DNA of 64,000 bases from Gavia stellata (GCF_030936135.1 NC_082602.1:4921001-4985000), one strand, 5' to 3'. Counted from the stretch's first letter, positions 11,082 to 24,683 are shown. Notes: a model not told the origin generated them from the letters alone. Numbers and translations are program-made.

Positions 11082-14000
11082 TCTTTAAACTGTTGTTCAA
11101 GTGTAGGGTGCCCCTAGGCCGTCTAGTTTACTAAGTCTGGGTATCCTCATTACTGGCATACAGACGTGCTGTGATTTTGATGATTTGCCGAACTAGGTGT
11201 CAGCCACACCTGCCACTTTCACATCCCTCTCTTTTTGGTACTTCCAAAAGGCACATATTCAAACTGCACTCATGCCGATCTTAATGCTCCTATTACAAAT
11301 ATCTACATAAAAGTTCATCCAACATCTGCCTCTGATGTGTCCTCTCAACTCATCTTCACACCTTTTTGGGGTCTTTTTAGTTTGTCTATTGTTCTCCCCA
11401 CCCCACCCCACATTAAACCACAGGGAGACACAAACTGACTAGCTCTCTCTAACAACACGTGGTATATGGTGTCTGTGATGGAAACTTCAACATGGATATG
11501 AATGAACTATGTTGGCAATGTAGGTGTGTGAAAGCACCAGAAAAATAAAACAGCAGAATAAGGGATAAGAGAATGGCGTGTGTTGACAGCACGTAAATAA
11601 ATTAAGTCATCAAGATCACAGCATCCCTCTGTACGGTTTTATTGATCAGGGTATGTTGAGAAACAAGAAATACACCCAGAAAAACGCAAAGACAGAGCAA
11701 ATCAGCAATAATGCCTAACAACTCACAAAAGCGGGATATAAACATTCCTTGTCCTCTGTGTCACCACCAATAATCCTGGACAGACTATTTGATCACACAT
11801 TTTCATGTTTGTGAAAATACATACAAATTCTGAGCCAAGAAGAGTGAGGGGAATCACTTTTGTTGAAAATAACTGTCTCTCAGTGAGCTTTGCTACAGCT
11901 GTTGCAACACTGTTAAGTATGCAACCGAAAAAGTAACTTTCCCATGTTTCCGTTTCAGGTACCAGAAACAGGATGGACATGCACTATCACAACTGACTGG
12001 CCTAAGAAATCCTGTTCTATGTTTTGTCATTAAGGCCCAGTAATCATGGTTTGCGCCTTTTACCTGTTCTGCTATCCCTATAGCCATGCTATATACTGCG
12101 TTATACTACCTCCTTAGCATGTCAGTGGAGCAGAGTCCTAAGCCCCTGAGGTGCCTAAGCCTTAATAAAACATATTGAGGTCCACCCTATCAGAGTCATG
12201 ACCTTATCAACAGAGCCTGGAACAGGGGAAAGAAAAGCCAAATTTTCTCCCCTGACAATTGCTGAGAAAAGGCTACAACCAGAAGAGCTCAGTAGCAAAG
12301 ATACAAAAAAAGCTTACCATTTTTCCTTTGAGGAAACACATTCTGTTCACCTTTCTATCAACATTGTCACCCAACAGTTCTCGCAGTCTTCGCCAAGCAT
12401 AGCTCATATTGTTTATTTCTTCAGAGCAGTGTAGTATCATTGTAACAAATCCCTGAAGAGTAAGAAATTGGGCATGCTCCATTCAGTCAGAGAAATAAGC
12501 TTCAGCACATCTATCAGACATGAGAAACCTGCTAATTTACAGTTTATAAACTAAGTTTTCAAGTGGATACTGTTATGGGAGAGCAAGGATATTTACAACC
12601 ACTATATTCTTGCTTTTAAATAAATCAGTAGTTCCTAGTGGCAGTTCCCATAAACAAAATCATAAGGAGACAGACAAAGAATTCTCTATTTAAACAACAC
12701 AGAGGTGTATTGGGGTTTTTTCCAGATTCAAGACAGATGTTAAGCCATGCACCCTTACCACATCTGAGTTCAGCAGGGAGCGCTGTTCAATGGAAGTAGC
12801 ACCTGAAATATGGGCTAGAGCTGCAGCCAGGGCATTAACAGGTCCCTTGTCTTCTATTAGCAACCGAGCAGATTCTTTGAAATACTCAATAGCGGTTTGA
12901 GGAACAGAATCCAGACACCTAAGTAATTAAAGAAAAAAAAAAAAAAAAAAAAAATCTATACACTAGTATTTACTAGGTTCTAGAATAGAAGAAAAACAGC
13001 AGTCCAAGATTTTAATAGTGATCAGTTCAGAGAGTCAGCAACAAGCAATCCAAACAGCCCATCTGAACTAGGAAGACAGGAAGAAACAACAGGGCTTAAG
13101 TCACCGAACACACCTGATGGCATCTTTGCTGGAAGCCTTTATGATATCTGTTGCAGTAGGAACACCAACACGCTTGAACGTAATGCCCTGAAATTTAAAA
13201 AGCAAAATACAGATGAAAGTTGCAGACGATAAATAATTCAGTTCTAAAGAAACAGTGGAGTCCAATGGAACAAGCATTAAAATCTATAATTTTTCTTCTT
13301 CTTTTCACCTTTTAACTCCCAGCTTTTACAAGGAAAATTACAAGGTGCAGCTTACAGGGAAAGGGGTAACACTTAAAAGCCTTTTATGTACCAGGTCAGG
13401 TTAAATGATCCAATGACCTTAAACTGAAAGAGAGACCATTTTGGCAGATTCCAGGGAGAAAAAAAAGTCCTACAAATATAAATTATTAATTTTAGTCTGA
13501 TTTACTTGGATTTAAGTACAAGTTACACAGCCTTTCTAAATGTAACTCTGAGTTTTATGTGCCAAGACTAAACCATCTCATCCCAACTGAATATTTAACT
13601 GGCAAGAAAACTACCATATGGAACAGTGCACAAAGTGCAAAAATGGAAGTAACAGTTCTGGGTAAAGCTACACATATGCAAATCACTGATCAGATGATAA
13701 GCCAGGGTGAAAACTACACTGAAATCCTGCTAGCTTTTTCCTCATTTCCACAGGTACAATCTTACTGGCATTTGCTGAAAAAGTGTGGGCGTGAGAATCT
13801 GCAGCGTGCTCCCTGCTCCACAGTCACTGACAGTGTACCCAAACTCTGCAAGGTAACCGAACCTCAACTGGCTGCTTTATAAGCTAGATTCTGTAATTGA
13901 ACTATTGAAAAAAACATGAAGGTTTTACATGCTACCCTAACACATTACATTTGAGTGCTCGTGATTAGAAGACGACTATACTTTACCGCTTTTTGTTCCA

Positions 14001-17000
14001 CATATCTTAACTGATGTTCTTCCTTTCGCTGATAAAAGCAGATACAGATCCCAGTCCGTCCAGCTCGACCTGTGCGTCCAGAACGATGGATATAGGACTC
14101 CACATCCTTCAAAATAAATAGCCTTATGAGTTATCTAATTTATTGTAATTTAACCAATTCATTGTATTCACGTAACTTAGTAGAAGCTATTACAGTTAAG
14201 CCTGAACAATACACAATAACTCGACCAAAGAATTAAATTAAAAAACATCGTTTCACTAAAGTAAAATGAATAAGGTTTTCCATAACCCTCTAAAAATCAC
14301 AGTTTCAAAGCCAGAACTGTGAGCATGGATCAACTAAGTCTTGTTTTGGCATCACCACAGAGAATATGAGAAAACATTTTGAGCGTGTATACCTCTACAA
14401 CAATCCCACTCACCCTCCTGCACATCAATTTGAGCATGGTTACTGAGATATTAATAGTGAATTCACTGAAAAATCATCTTGTTTCTTTTAAACCTTCTTA
14501 ACTCAGCCAATGTTCTCACTGTTGGGGTCCCCTCCTCATTTATGCCCCTACTTAGTGAATCGTTCTTGCAAGACAAACAGCCTTTCTTCACTTCCCACTG
14601 CTTCCAGACTTGCAATCACCATACATGACTGTGAAGGGAGAGGCTTTGAACAGCCTTAAAAGAAGGCATTTTATAGAGACCATCTTTAAACATACTAGGG
14701 ACTGACACAGTTTGAAAAAATCCTCTAAGAAACTACTTTTATATATCCAGACATTTCTTACCCTTAAATGCAATGCTGATAAACTCTGTGTGGTGAATAC
14801 TATCACCTGCTAGCATATACTACTTGAAAACAAGACTACAAATTATTACAAGACACCCAGCATAACCATCTCCTACCTTTGGTGGTGAGCTTTGTACAAC
14901 CAGGTCAACTTCAGGGATATCTAAACCACGGGCAGCTACGTTGGTTGCAACCAGAACTTTAAAGGTACCGTTTCTAAAACCTTTCAGGGTGATCTCTCGT
15001 TGCTTCTGAGGAATGTCACCATGCAACGACTGGCAATCCTGAAAAACAGTATTATTATACGACTGTACCAAAATCCAAGACAGTGCTCCATTTTATGGTC
15101 AGTTTTGGGTACAATATCTTGGTATTTGACAGATACCATATGGCAAGATACAGAAGAACTGAAGTATCAGAGGTTATATTTTAGGTGTCTCACAATATTT
15201 ACTCAGTACTTCTTATTCATATACCTCAAAGACCTTTAACAAAGGTAGGAAAACAGAACTGCAACACGTGTCTTACCTCCACCTCTAATTACTGTGACCT
15301 ATGAAAACAACTATGTCCTAACTTGCCACCCACACCAGCTCTGCAAGGCTTAGCTGTTTCAAAACAGTTATCGACAATTTTCTCAGGCCTTCTTAGTATG
15401 CATTTAGATATCTTTTCCAAAATAGTGTTGCTTCTTAATCGCCCTTAAAATATTAATTTCCCCCACTACCAATTAAAGGATTAAAATATAAGTGGTCCTA
15501 AAAAAAATTAACTACAGCTTCAAAGATAATTTTGCTTTAATCCAAACATTCTGAAAGTCCTTCTGTATCACAGCAATAACAAGTATGAAGACCAAACATA
15601 CAAAAATTGTTTTTTCCTCCACTTCACATTTCATAGCTTGCCTGTAGATGGCTACCATGTTTTCCACATGTAAACAGAGGATGATTTGAAAAAATACTAA
15701 CACAATGCTAGGATCAGCACAGAACTCAAAAAAACTCTTTTTCAGACAGTTTTGGATTAATGTCAGCTGGTAAATGGAATAGGTATATATTCTGTTAGCA
15801 AGTATTAATATGCTAAAACAGAAACATCTAAGTAATTTCCTTCCCTTACCTGCCAAAATCAGAGTTGTGCATTGCCTATGCAAGATTTGATATCACTAAC
15901 ACTACCAGTAACATAGGATAAGGCTCCACGCTCAGGTTTAGCTGTTACTGAGGTCATCTAGGAGTGTGGGAGAAACACTCCTGAACAAAGTTGTGGCAGA
16001 TGAAAAAGCTTCTCCTTTCCCTAGGAACATAATGCTATACTGCCTTCTAGACATAACTTAACCCAACTCCTCAATGGAAACACATACAGAAAAACTAGTT
16101 GCTGTGATACCACCACCAAAACCGATCATGCAGTGTCAGTGTCACTACATGTCATAAACATTGCACCACTACATCGAGGTCTTTTCCACCAGTGCTAGAG
16201 TGTGCCATAGCACAAATCTCAGGAATACACTAGAGGTCATTCACAAGAAATGGCAGATTGAATTCTTTCTGTGTATAGAACTTTCAACTCTTCATAACAG
16301 CTAATAAACATCTTAATGAAAATACAAATATAGCCTCTGTTACACTACAGCTCTAAACCCTAATTGCCCCCCTGACAACACTAATTAATGTCAGCATCAC
16401 AGCTGAGTAACTGCTATTCCAATATCATTCTCTAGTTCTTTAAGTCTATCACCATTTTTTAATCCAAGAGTCTTCTCTACTGAAAAATTAATTCACAACT
16501 GCTTCATTTAATGTGAATGAGAACTCTTTTTTAAAGAAAAAGGTCCTTTGTAGCCCAGTATCTGTTAGTGCAGCCTAGCCCTGAAGACTATAATGCTGTA
16601 AACTTGCAACCAGTTTGGCTGGGTTTTTTTAAAGGTTCTTTTTGGCAGTTTTGAAACTGTCTGACCACCTGCAAAAAAGTCTACCGTATCCACTTTGAAA
16701 GACTCTCTCTAAAACTTACTCAGCATAGGTCTGGTATCAACAACGGGTTGATACATCCTCTGACAGGTTTTGTTACTTGATACAGATGATAAAATACCTG
16801 TTTGATTGAAGCATTCAGAGCCAGTTCGTTTGCCTCCTTTTTGGTCTCACAAAAGACGATGGTCCTCCCATGGCTGCCACTGTAGACCTGAATGACATCT
16901 CCAATAACCGCAGCTCTCTGAGACCAGTGACACTCTATTGCCAAATGCTATGGAAAAGAATTCCAGTGTTCAGCTTACATAAAAACACAAGATTCTTTTT

Positions 17001-20000
17001 TAATACATTTGAAACCGTAAACCCCAGAAATACTAGAGAGTTATACAGTTTCCTGATGGGCAAAATATACTAACTCACATTCCTGGAACATGCAAAATCC
17101 ATACGGCTCTTATGTTCACCACACTTAATCTAACATTAAGTGAAATAATTACAGTAAGAGAAAAAAAAAAAGATGACAGTCTACAAATCACTTTTTTAAA
17201 GCAAGGAAAAAAAAACAGGAGATGTTATACCATTTCTCTGGAGGACAGTCAGGGGTGCAAGATTTTGTCCCAGTTCTATCAACTAAAGCTTTATGTCAGG
17301 TAAAGTGAAACAAATAAATACAGTGTGTTAAAAGCTTTTTCAAGCACAAGATTAACATTCTTTCAGTCCCACTGATACAATTATGATGTGTCCAACTAAT
17401 CTGTCAAAGTAACCACTAAGCAGTACTTAAGCAGAAACTATCTTATTTTATCAAGTAAAGATAATTAATTCAGGCTTCTAGCATATATGTATCTTATTCC
17501 TCGCTATGGTATTTACTGCATAGCAAGCAAAGGTCTAGTGAGGTGAGATACCACAGGAAGTTTGAAAAAATCTCCTGTATACAGAACAGCAGAATTTGAC
17601 TGTGATGTGCGTGGCAATTTAAAAGAGGCGGGTTGATGTTAATGTGTGCCTTTTGCTTCCAACTTGGATAAATTCAGATACCGCTTTTGTCTGAAACCCA
17701 ACAAAACTAACTTGATAACTGAATCCTCACCCTACCTGAGATGTCTATACGGTTAGCAGATGCTGTGAGAACAGAGACAAATGCTAAACCTAGAAACAGT
17801 TTGACTAGCTGTAATGTGCCTTATGCTTAAAAAAATAATTCTCAAAACAACTTTCAACATCATTCTGATAATGTACCTTAGGATGAGATGACCACTTATA
17901 GCCTAAAGGAAAAGGGAAAAGGCCTGAAAACATTCCACATTAGATAGATTACTCACTTCTACTGTTGTAGCAGCCTTTTGAGTTCTTTTCCCAATAAGGT
18001 CAATCTGTTCATATCTAGACTTCATGTATTTCTTAGCCACATCATACACCCAGTGTGGGCAAGTTGCAGAAAACAGTAGAGTCTGGGGATTGTCTTCAGA
18101 ATCTTAAAACACAGAACAATGTTTCACAAACTTTGTATGTTTCATCTTACAGATGTATACCAGTTGATTATATGGGTTATTAAAAGTTTGAGGTCAAATA
18201 TCAGTATATAAAATAAAGAAGGCAATTCTGCTTTTTTAAATTTATGCATTACCATCATTTGGAGAAAAAATACTCTAGAAAGTCTAAATATTTTAAAGAT
18301 TAGGAAAAAAGTTACTATGACTAAAAATCCAGCCTATTTTCAAGCAGTGAAGAAGGTAAAAAGCTTCTAATTCCTTTTAGCTGAAAGAAGTCCAAGTACA
18401 ACTTATAGAAAGCTGTCAAAGAAAGCTATTTACAGATCCCTAGGTACTGGATTTTAAGCTTTGCAAAGGTCCTGTGAATGATTCCCACTGTCACAACACT
18501 TCCTCGTGTACTGTGAACGCAGTACATTTCCTACAATATATAGTATTCAGTCATTTCAAACAAGGCTACCTTGCAACTTTCAGAAAAATATACCTGAATT
18601 TTAGAAGATTAAATTATTACTAATATTTCCTACTATTTGTTTAAATATGGAGATTACCTTTCTTGTATGCAACTCGTAAAATGTCTTCCACTTGCTCAGC
18701 AAATCCCATGTCCAGCATCTGGTCAACTTCATCAAGTACAACATGCTTCACCTTGGTAAGGTCCAGCTTGCCATTCTGAAGATGGTCTTTGATTCGACCA
18801 GGTGTCCCAACCAAAATGTCAATGCCACTTCTCATGAGATCAACTGATAAACAGGACAGAGCAGAAGAGGAGTTAGCAGTGAACTAGGGAGCATTCTCTA
18901 CATTAGAAACACGCGGTAGCTAAATAATAATGAAACAGCTTCTTAAACCATTCATAAGTACTCTCCTTACAAATGTAAGTGAGAACAAATGATGAACACT
19001 AGGAGAAAACTTGGGGAAAAAAAACGCCAAAACTGGTAAGGTAGAAGTTCTACTGCTCTTCCTGAAGGAAAAAAGATTTCCCCTCTCCCTTCCCTCTCGC
19101 CATGATTTAAATAAAGTGGCAAACAAAGAGCTTCTTTTAACATACTTCGGAAATAGTTAGCTCTTCCCAAATTGTCCACCTTAATTACAAACTTAAAAAA
19201 AGCCTTTATTTATTTGACTATCCAAATCACAGAAATCACCTCCTTCCTGAAGTTCTGCAGGAAAAAAAATCATCCCTAACGTCTCTAGATATATTAAGAT
19301 GAAAGAGCTTATTCTCATTCCTGCTCTCATTCGTCTTGTTTACAGCCATCAAGATGGTGAATTATGCTGTCACAATAAAGACATTCTTCTCCACTTTACA
19401 AATCCTCTAGGTATCCTGTTTCACACAAAAAACCCACACCCACTCACAGCCCTAAGACTAAACATTTTTTAAAGAAAATATAAATGTTTACAAGAACCTA
19501 AACCCAAACACTTTGTATACACACAGTATAACCTCTTTCACTTCAAGTACATGAGTAGACAAGGAACACCTAGAATATAATTGAGAGCTATGGTTATTTC
19601 TCGCCATAAGAAAATATATCCTGAGCTACTGAATCCCCCATGAATACTCTACAATACTCTCCAGTTCCTGAGTTAAAAGTGTGTGTTTGGAAGGACCCAA
19701 CTGCATTTCTCAAATATGTCAGTCAATTGACATTTCAATTATTAGTGATAAGTGTCACTTACTTTGTCCATTATATGGAGTTCCTCCATAAAAACAAGCT
19801 ACTGTTAGCTTTCTTGTGATGTCCTTGAAATCTTTGGCAACCTGGTTTGCCAGCTCTCTCGTTGGACAAAGAACTAGTACCTAGACAGAAGAAAGAAAAA
19901 CAGATGTTCTCTCAGTATGGCTTCTGCCAAGAAACCACTAGACTTCTAATCATTAGTTTAGGCCTGACCATTTACACAATTCAAAAAAAAAAAAATCCGG

Positions 20001-23000
20001 TTTAAATAGTTATCTAAGCAAAGATTAGAGAAACACACTGCTTGTCTCTTGTAAAATCATGAAATTCCTTCAGCACATACTCATTTAGGACAGGCTAACT
20101 TCTTTTTAAATAAGATAAGTAAGATTTAAGTACCTCTTGTCTAACTTTAGATCTTGAACAGATCAGCTACAAGTTTTCTTCTACATGTGCATATGCTGTT
20201 TGAGTACAAGACTGAAGGATTTGGGTAATAAAATGTTTTTTACACATGCTCAGTAATGCTTCACAGTCCTGCGAGAAGGTGTAAGAAAGAGCTATCAACT
20301 GTCTCTCAGTTTCCCTGTGACTCAGGGAAACATATGTTCAGCCTGCAAAGCTGGTGTTCAGCATGTTTCTGGAGGCTGTGCTGATATCCCCACTGAAGCA
20401 ACCAAGGAATCATCCTCTCTTCCAACACACAGGCTTCATCACAGGTGATGGACAAGCTACTAGCTAGGAGTTTTAACTAATTTAGTTTAACGTGTGATTG
20501 CAGTACTGGTCTCAAACCTGGCATCAGTAACTTGACAAAAGGAACTTTAAAATCCTTACCCTGTTACTTCTTTCAACATTGAAACACAGTACAAAAAAAG
20601 AAAGTAGTAGTGTGCTATAGTAGAGTGAGGTCTGATGTCTTTTTTTAAGACTTGTGACTCCCTCAAAGAAAGTTTTCCCTTCTCTGCAAGACTGTGCCAA
20701 ATCTAAAGCCCAGCATTCTCAGTCAGACAGCCAACATGATGGGCAGATGCAAATAAAACAGCTAGTACTAGTTTTGGAATGAGTTTCAGGTAATCTGTGA
20801 GATGGGTGACAAGACAAAATAAACCAACAAAAAAAAATCCCACTATTAATGGGGATACAATAAGCTTTGGCCTACCTAATTTTGGAGGACATAAGAATTT
20901 GGTCAAAAAACATATGTGGTATTCCCTAGCAGAATGCAGACAGCTCATAATGAATCTGCATTCTCTGGAGCAGAAGCTCCAATATCTGGTGGTGGTCCTA
21001 GAGAAAACTAAGTCTATTTTTAAAATCTCCCACAATTTACATGTTTAAACAAACATATTTTAAGTAGACAGCTTTTACCAATCAGAAAAATCACTAATCT
21101 GTTACTAATTTGGGAGAAAAAACAAGCATCCAGTAACCATTGGACCTGAACAGGTCTGAACAAAATTAAATAGGAACAGGTTGAACACCTGTAGCTTTGG
21201 TCTCCCTGTAAGCAGAAAAAGGAATTGACAAGTGGATAGAGCGATTTTGCTCTTTACTCTTGATCAGAGGGTATGAGGCAGCACAGAATGCAGGCAAAGC
21301 CCAACACACACAACTTTCAAAGAATCTTTAATGTGGGTTAGCTTATCCCTGCACAAACTTGAAGAAATTTTCCAGCGAGTTAAAACTCTGAATCACTCTG
21401 ACATCAGACAAAGCAAAATCAGCATTCTAACTAAGCATAGTTACCTTTGGTGAACGGCCCCTTCTTCTTTCCTGTGAGTCTCCCTGAAGCTTTTCAATTA
21501 ATGGAATAGCAAAAGAGAATGTTTTCCCTGTTCCAGTTCGTGCTTGAGCAATTACATCTTTGCCAGAATATACTGGGTCGAAGGTCTTCACTTGCACGGG
21601 AAACAGGTACGTCACTCCTCGAGCTGTGACAATTTCAACAGACTTCCTTAATACGGTGATTTTACAAGTGTTCTTACATGCTCCTCAGAGGAAGTTATTC
21701 CAAGCAAAACTTCCATCAACTCTAAAGTAAGTCAGAACTACATTATCACCTTCACTGATTCATTTAACCACAGAGGTCATCTGTAAAGATGTGCCTGGGA
21801 CTGTCCATTTTATTCTCCCACTTCATACCCCCACACATAGTACTAGCTAGAACAGATGAAGTTACTAACCTTTAACAAAAGCTTTTAAGTACTGTGGCTT
21901 TATTTATGTAATAGTCCCCACCTATCTATGAAAATCTCTCCCTTTCAAATAAAACATATGTCAAAACCACCTCTATTTTTCTCTTCATTCATACTAAGTC
22001 ATGCCCAAACTAATGTCAGAGATACTAAATGTAACTGGTTTTCCTTTAGTCACACTGAAATAACTTTTAATTTAAAAATTCTCGCACAGAATTAACTTTT
22101 TTTTTGAGCTTATGTTATTTAAAATTCTACTACAAAGGCTGAACTGGGTAATATTGCAAAGAGAAAAGTCTATGTTCAAAGATGTATTTAGAGTAGGCAA
22201 TCAATATGCCTTCTGTATAGCATCTGTGCCTGCATACGCACAAGCAGAGCACATCTCAAAGCTCATTGACTGAATATGTTGAGCATAAAAAAACACGTCA
22301 GAGATAATTTACTTTCTGTGGTCACGTCACGTCAAGAAATTTACCTTGAAGAAGCTGAACAGTCCCTTTGGAAATAGAAAAATTGGAGAAAGCACCCTCT
22401 TTCTGTTCTTCAGTCATCTCCTGTTAGGTAAACAATAATTGAGATAGCATTCCATGTGAATATCATATGACCACCAGAAAATTCAAGGTAATGGCACAAG
22501 GCACTGGTGTCACACCCAAGGGTCAAATTTTCACTGACAATATCACAGCTGCAACTAAAAAGCCTTCTTTGTTTTACTTACTACCATATTTCAAAGTTAG
22601 ACAAAAGTGATCTGTAAGTTAAGACTGTTTCATATCTAATGGCATAACCCTGTAAATGCAAAACGTCTGAATTAGAACTCTGAAAACTCTTAATTAAATT
22701 TTAACATTCTATTTTAAATAATTACCAATAGCCTAACAGATTATGATGTAATATGCAAGAATCAGCCTTGATATCTAGCCTATTTCCTACTTCCCAATTA
22801 ATACAGCACGGTGATTTACAGATACAGAAATCGATCCCCAAAAGAATAACTTTACGAAGTAGAGCATCAAACACCCCTACATAGTAATGCATCACTTCCA
22901 TATATGTTTTAACAGCAGAGTGATTAAAATGCTAAGCGTGAGGAAAAAATGCTAACCCTGGAAACCATGGAAACCCTGGATGCTTTGTGAAGCATCAATT

Positions 23001-24683
23001 GGAACAAGAAACAAAAATCAAGCAACAGCAGAACATACAGGTATAAAAACTTTTCAAAACAAATCCTAGGTACAACAAGATATGTTTCCCTTAAAAAAAG
23101 AAATGTGGTTCCTGTCAAGCAATTTTAAAGGAACCTAAATCAAATAGTCAGACAAAATAAAAACATTCCTACAGAAAGGCTTAAGAACACTTACAAAACT
23201 GTTACAACGCACTATTTTATTACATTAAGGACCATCTTATCACAGTAACAACTACTATTTAATAAGATGATACATAAAAACGTATTAATACACAACTTTT
23301 CTTTTTCCACTAGCTAAAACCAAATAATTCACTAGAGGAGTACTCGTAATACCAAAAAGAAGTCAATTAAACTAATTTGTGGCAATTAAAATCATATCTA
23401 ATGATGCTGAATCACATTAAAGCACCATCTCACTGCAGTTTGTCCATCTGCCAACAGCTACCACAGTACCAGACTGTTGAAATGAGGAAACCGTGGTGCG
23501 CTGATCTAGAACTTCAGGACTTTCAGAATTTAAAATTTTTGCAAATAATCAACAGAAGGGACAGTTCAAGTAGCTTTAAACCCTGAAAAATTTACAGCCA
23601 TCTTTCCGCTGACTGGGAGGAAAAAAAGGAAAGATAACCTGTTCTAAATGTAACCTTGTTGCAACGCAGGAGTTGAAAGCTAAATACATCATGATAACAA
23701 AATCGATCGCTAGTTTTACCTGCTCTTGCTCACTGTCACCATCACCACTTGACGTTTCACTAGAATTATTGTGCCTTTTTTTGTGGGTGGATTTACTGTT
23801 TAAGGAAGATAATCTTGTGTTCTCCGGGCTTTCCTCTCTTGCAGCACCGTTTTGCTTAACTCCACTCCTTGATTTCTTGAGTTTCGGGGAATCAGCCTCA
23901 TCCTCCGACTGCTCACTTTCATCCGTCTGAGTCTTTCTCCTCCGAGATTTGTCACGGCGTTTAGATTTCTTCTCTTTTTTCTCCTTCTGGTGAGGCACAG
24001 AGCAACACAGCGGTAAATGAAAATACACGCACGTGGATCCAAGCGACACGAAGCAGAGAAGACGTTGCAAACCCGTTAAAACTAACAGCCTATGCCCTAG
24101 TTACTGACGGGGGGGCGGCTATGAAGCAACAGATCCCCCGCAGGTGCCGCCAGGAGGCACTTTCCTGACCACGCGACACCGGGGCCTTCATTTTCGGGAC
24201 TCTTCCCCCGCCCCAGCGTGCACCCGTAAGCGCTCCCCGGGCCGCTCTGCGACGAGGACGGCCCCAGGCCTGCTCCGGCAGGCCCACCACCACCCCGGGC
24301 AGGGCCGTCCCGACACGAGGCGGGGGCCGTGGCCCAGCGCCACAGGCCGTGCAGCCCGCCGACCTCCCCGGGAGGCCCCGCCGCCGCGCACGTGGCCGCC
24401 CGGCCCGGCCCGGCGCACCCCGTGGCCGCGTCGCGCAGACCCGCCCCGGCCCAGGCCACCGAGGGGGGCGCGACCCGAGGCAAGACCCGCCGGACACGAG
24501 CCCCAGCGAGCAGGCGAGGCGGCGCGGCGCGGCCAGGCCGCACCCGGCCGCGAAAGGCCCCGGAGCCCTCCCCGGTACCTTGCGCCGCCGCCGGCTGCTC
24601 TCCAGGGCTGACTCGCTCTCCATAGGGCACTCAGGATCCGATTCGGCCCCGCTGCTAGCGCTAGACGGGGTGGCTTCAGGCAT
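9116..24683 (-). CDS. DDX50: DDX50, nucleolar DEAD-box RNA helicase (Gu-beta type), complete
   Basis: Paralogue and tandem neighbour of DDX21; a nucleolar ATP-dependent RNA helicase. Fifteen coding exons join in phase to 2,127 bases, 708 residues (human DDX50 is about 737). In order: charged Ser/Lys/Glu-rich N-terminus (1-124); KEGAFSNF (131-138); Walker A ARTGTGKT (177-184, Lys183); PTREL (215-219); TPGR (262-265); DEVD (286-289); SAT (322-324); [12 protein letters not shown] (447-458); motif [13 protein letters not shown] (470-480); GUCT-type domain (about 528-641); Arg/Gly/Ser tail ending [11 protein letters not shown]. Position next to STOX1 and the N-terminus (a STHKK stretch) favour DDX50. 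The GUCT region and tail look more like human DDX21, so the name is moderately certain. The start at 24681-24683 is the first ATG in the CpG-island exon. Confidence 0.85.
10127..10171 (-). CDS. DDX50: DDX50 coding exon 14
   Basis: 45 bases, residues 627-641: [15 protein letters not shown]. Too short to stand out as an open frame; found from TTTTTAG|GGTGTG and GAG|GTACGT and family resemblance. Confidence 0.9.
11051..11078. repeat. 28-base poly(T) run in DDX50 intron 14
   Basis: Uninterrupted T from 11051 to 11078. A similar A-run (22 bases, 12933-12954) sits just upstream of the exon 12 acceptor, which on the gene strand gives a long pyrimidine tract. Confidence 0.9.
12318..12452 (-). CDS. 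DDX50: DDX50 coding exon 13, GUCT domain
   Basis: 135 bases, residues 582-626: [31 protein letters not shown]. The GUCT (NUC152) domain is an RNA-binding fold. Confidence 0.93.
12759..12918 (-). CDS. DDX50: DDX50 coding exon 12, GUCT region
   Basis: 160 bases, residues 529-581, with [20 protein letters not shown]. This wording is closer to DDX21 (GATS..QRSL) than to human DDX50. Confidence 0.92.
13114..13187 (-). CDS. DDX50: DDX50 coding exon 11
   Basis: 74 bases, residues 504-527 plus two bases: [10 protein letters not shown] and ASSKDAI. It links the core to the GUCT domain. Confidence 0.92.
13987..14106 (-). CDS. DDX50: DDX50 coding exon 10, motif VI
   Basis: 120 bases, residues 464-503. 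[16 protein letters not shown] contains the arginine-finger motif VI; it ends LRYVEQKA. Confidence 0.94.
14877..15038 (-). CDS. DDX50: DDX50 coding exon 9, motifs IV-V
   Basis: 162 bases, residues 410-463: [42 protein letters not shown] and FRNG are the DDX21 forms of these sites. Confidence 0.94.
16798..16947 (-). CDS. DDX50: DDX50 coding exon 8, start of helicase domain 2
   Basis: 150 bases, residues 360-409: [20 protein letters not shown] and [17 protein letters not shown]. It shares a 29-base identical run with the DDX21 copy. Confidence 0.94.
17957..18102 (-). CDS. DDX50: DDX50 coding exon 7, SAT motif
   Basis: 146 bases, residues 312-359, with [20 protein letters not shown]. The acceptor TTTTAAG has a short pyrimidine tract. 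Confidence 0.93.
18658..18843 (-). CDS. DDX50: DDX50 coding exon 6, TPGR and DEVD box
   Basis: 186 bases, residues 250-310: [20 protein letters not shown] and [13 protein letters not shown]. Same length and phase as DDX21 exon 6. Confidence 0.94.
19763..19880 (-). CDS. DDX50: DDX50 coding exon 5, motif Ia
   Basis: 118 bases, residues 210-248 plus one base. It reads [18 protein letters not shown], with Cys where Ala normally precedes [17 protein letters not shown] at the end. Confidence 0.94.
21445..21623 (-). CDS. DDX50: DDX50 coding exon 4, Q motif and Walker A
   Basis: 179 bases, residues 151-209. [11 protein letters not shown] and ARTGTGKT with Lys183; ends RGRSPK. Acceptor TCACAG|CTCGAGG. 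Confidence 0.94.
22345..22420 (-). CDS. DDX50: DDX50 coding exon 3
   Basis: 76 bases, residues 125-149 plus one base: [14 protein letters not shown] and VQLLQ. Same length and phase as DDX21 exon 3. Confidence 0.92.
23720..23986 (-). CDS. DDX50: DDX50 coding exon 2, charged N-terminal region
   Basis: 89 codons, residues 36-124, phase 0. A basic run [18 protein letters not shown] is followed by acidic Ser-rich stretches and LNSKSTHKK, ending DSEQEQ. Likely disordered and nucleolar-targeting. Confidence 0.88.
24579..24683 (-). CDS. DDX50: DDX50 coding exon 1
   Basis: 35 codons ([15 protein letters not shown]... to SSRRRRK), acidic and Ser-rich. The ATG has a purine at -3. Donor AAG|GTACCG in the CpG island. 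Confidence 0.87.
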
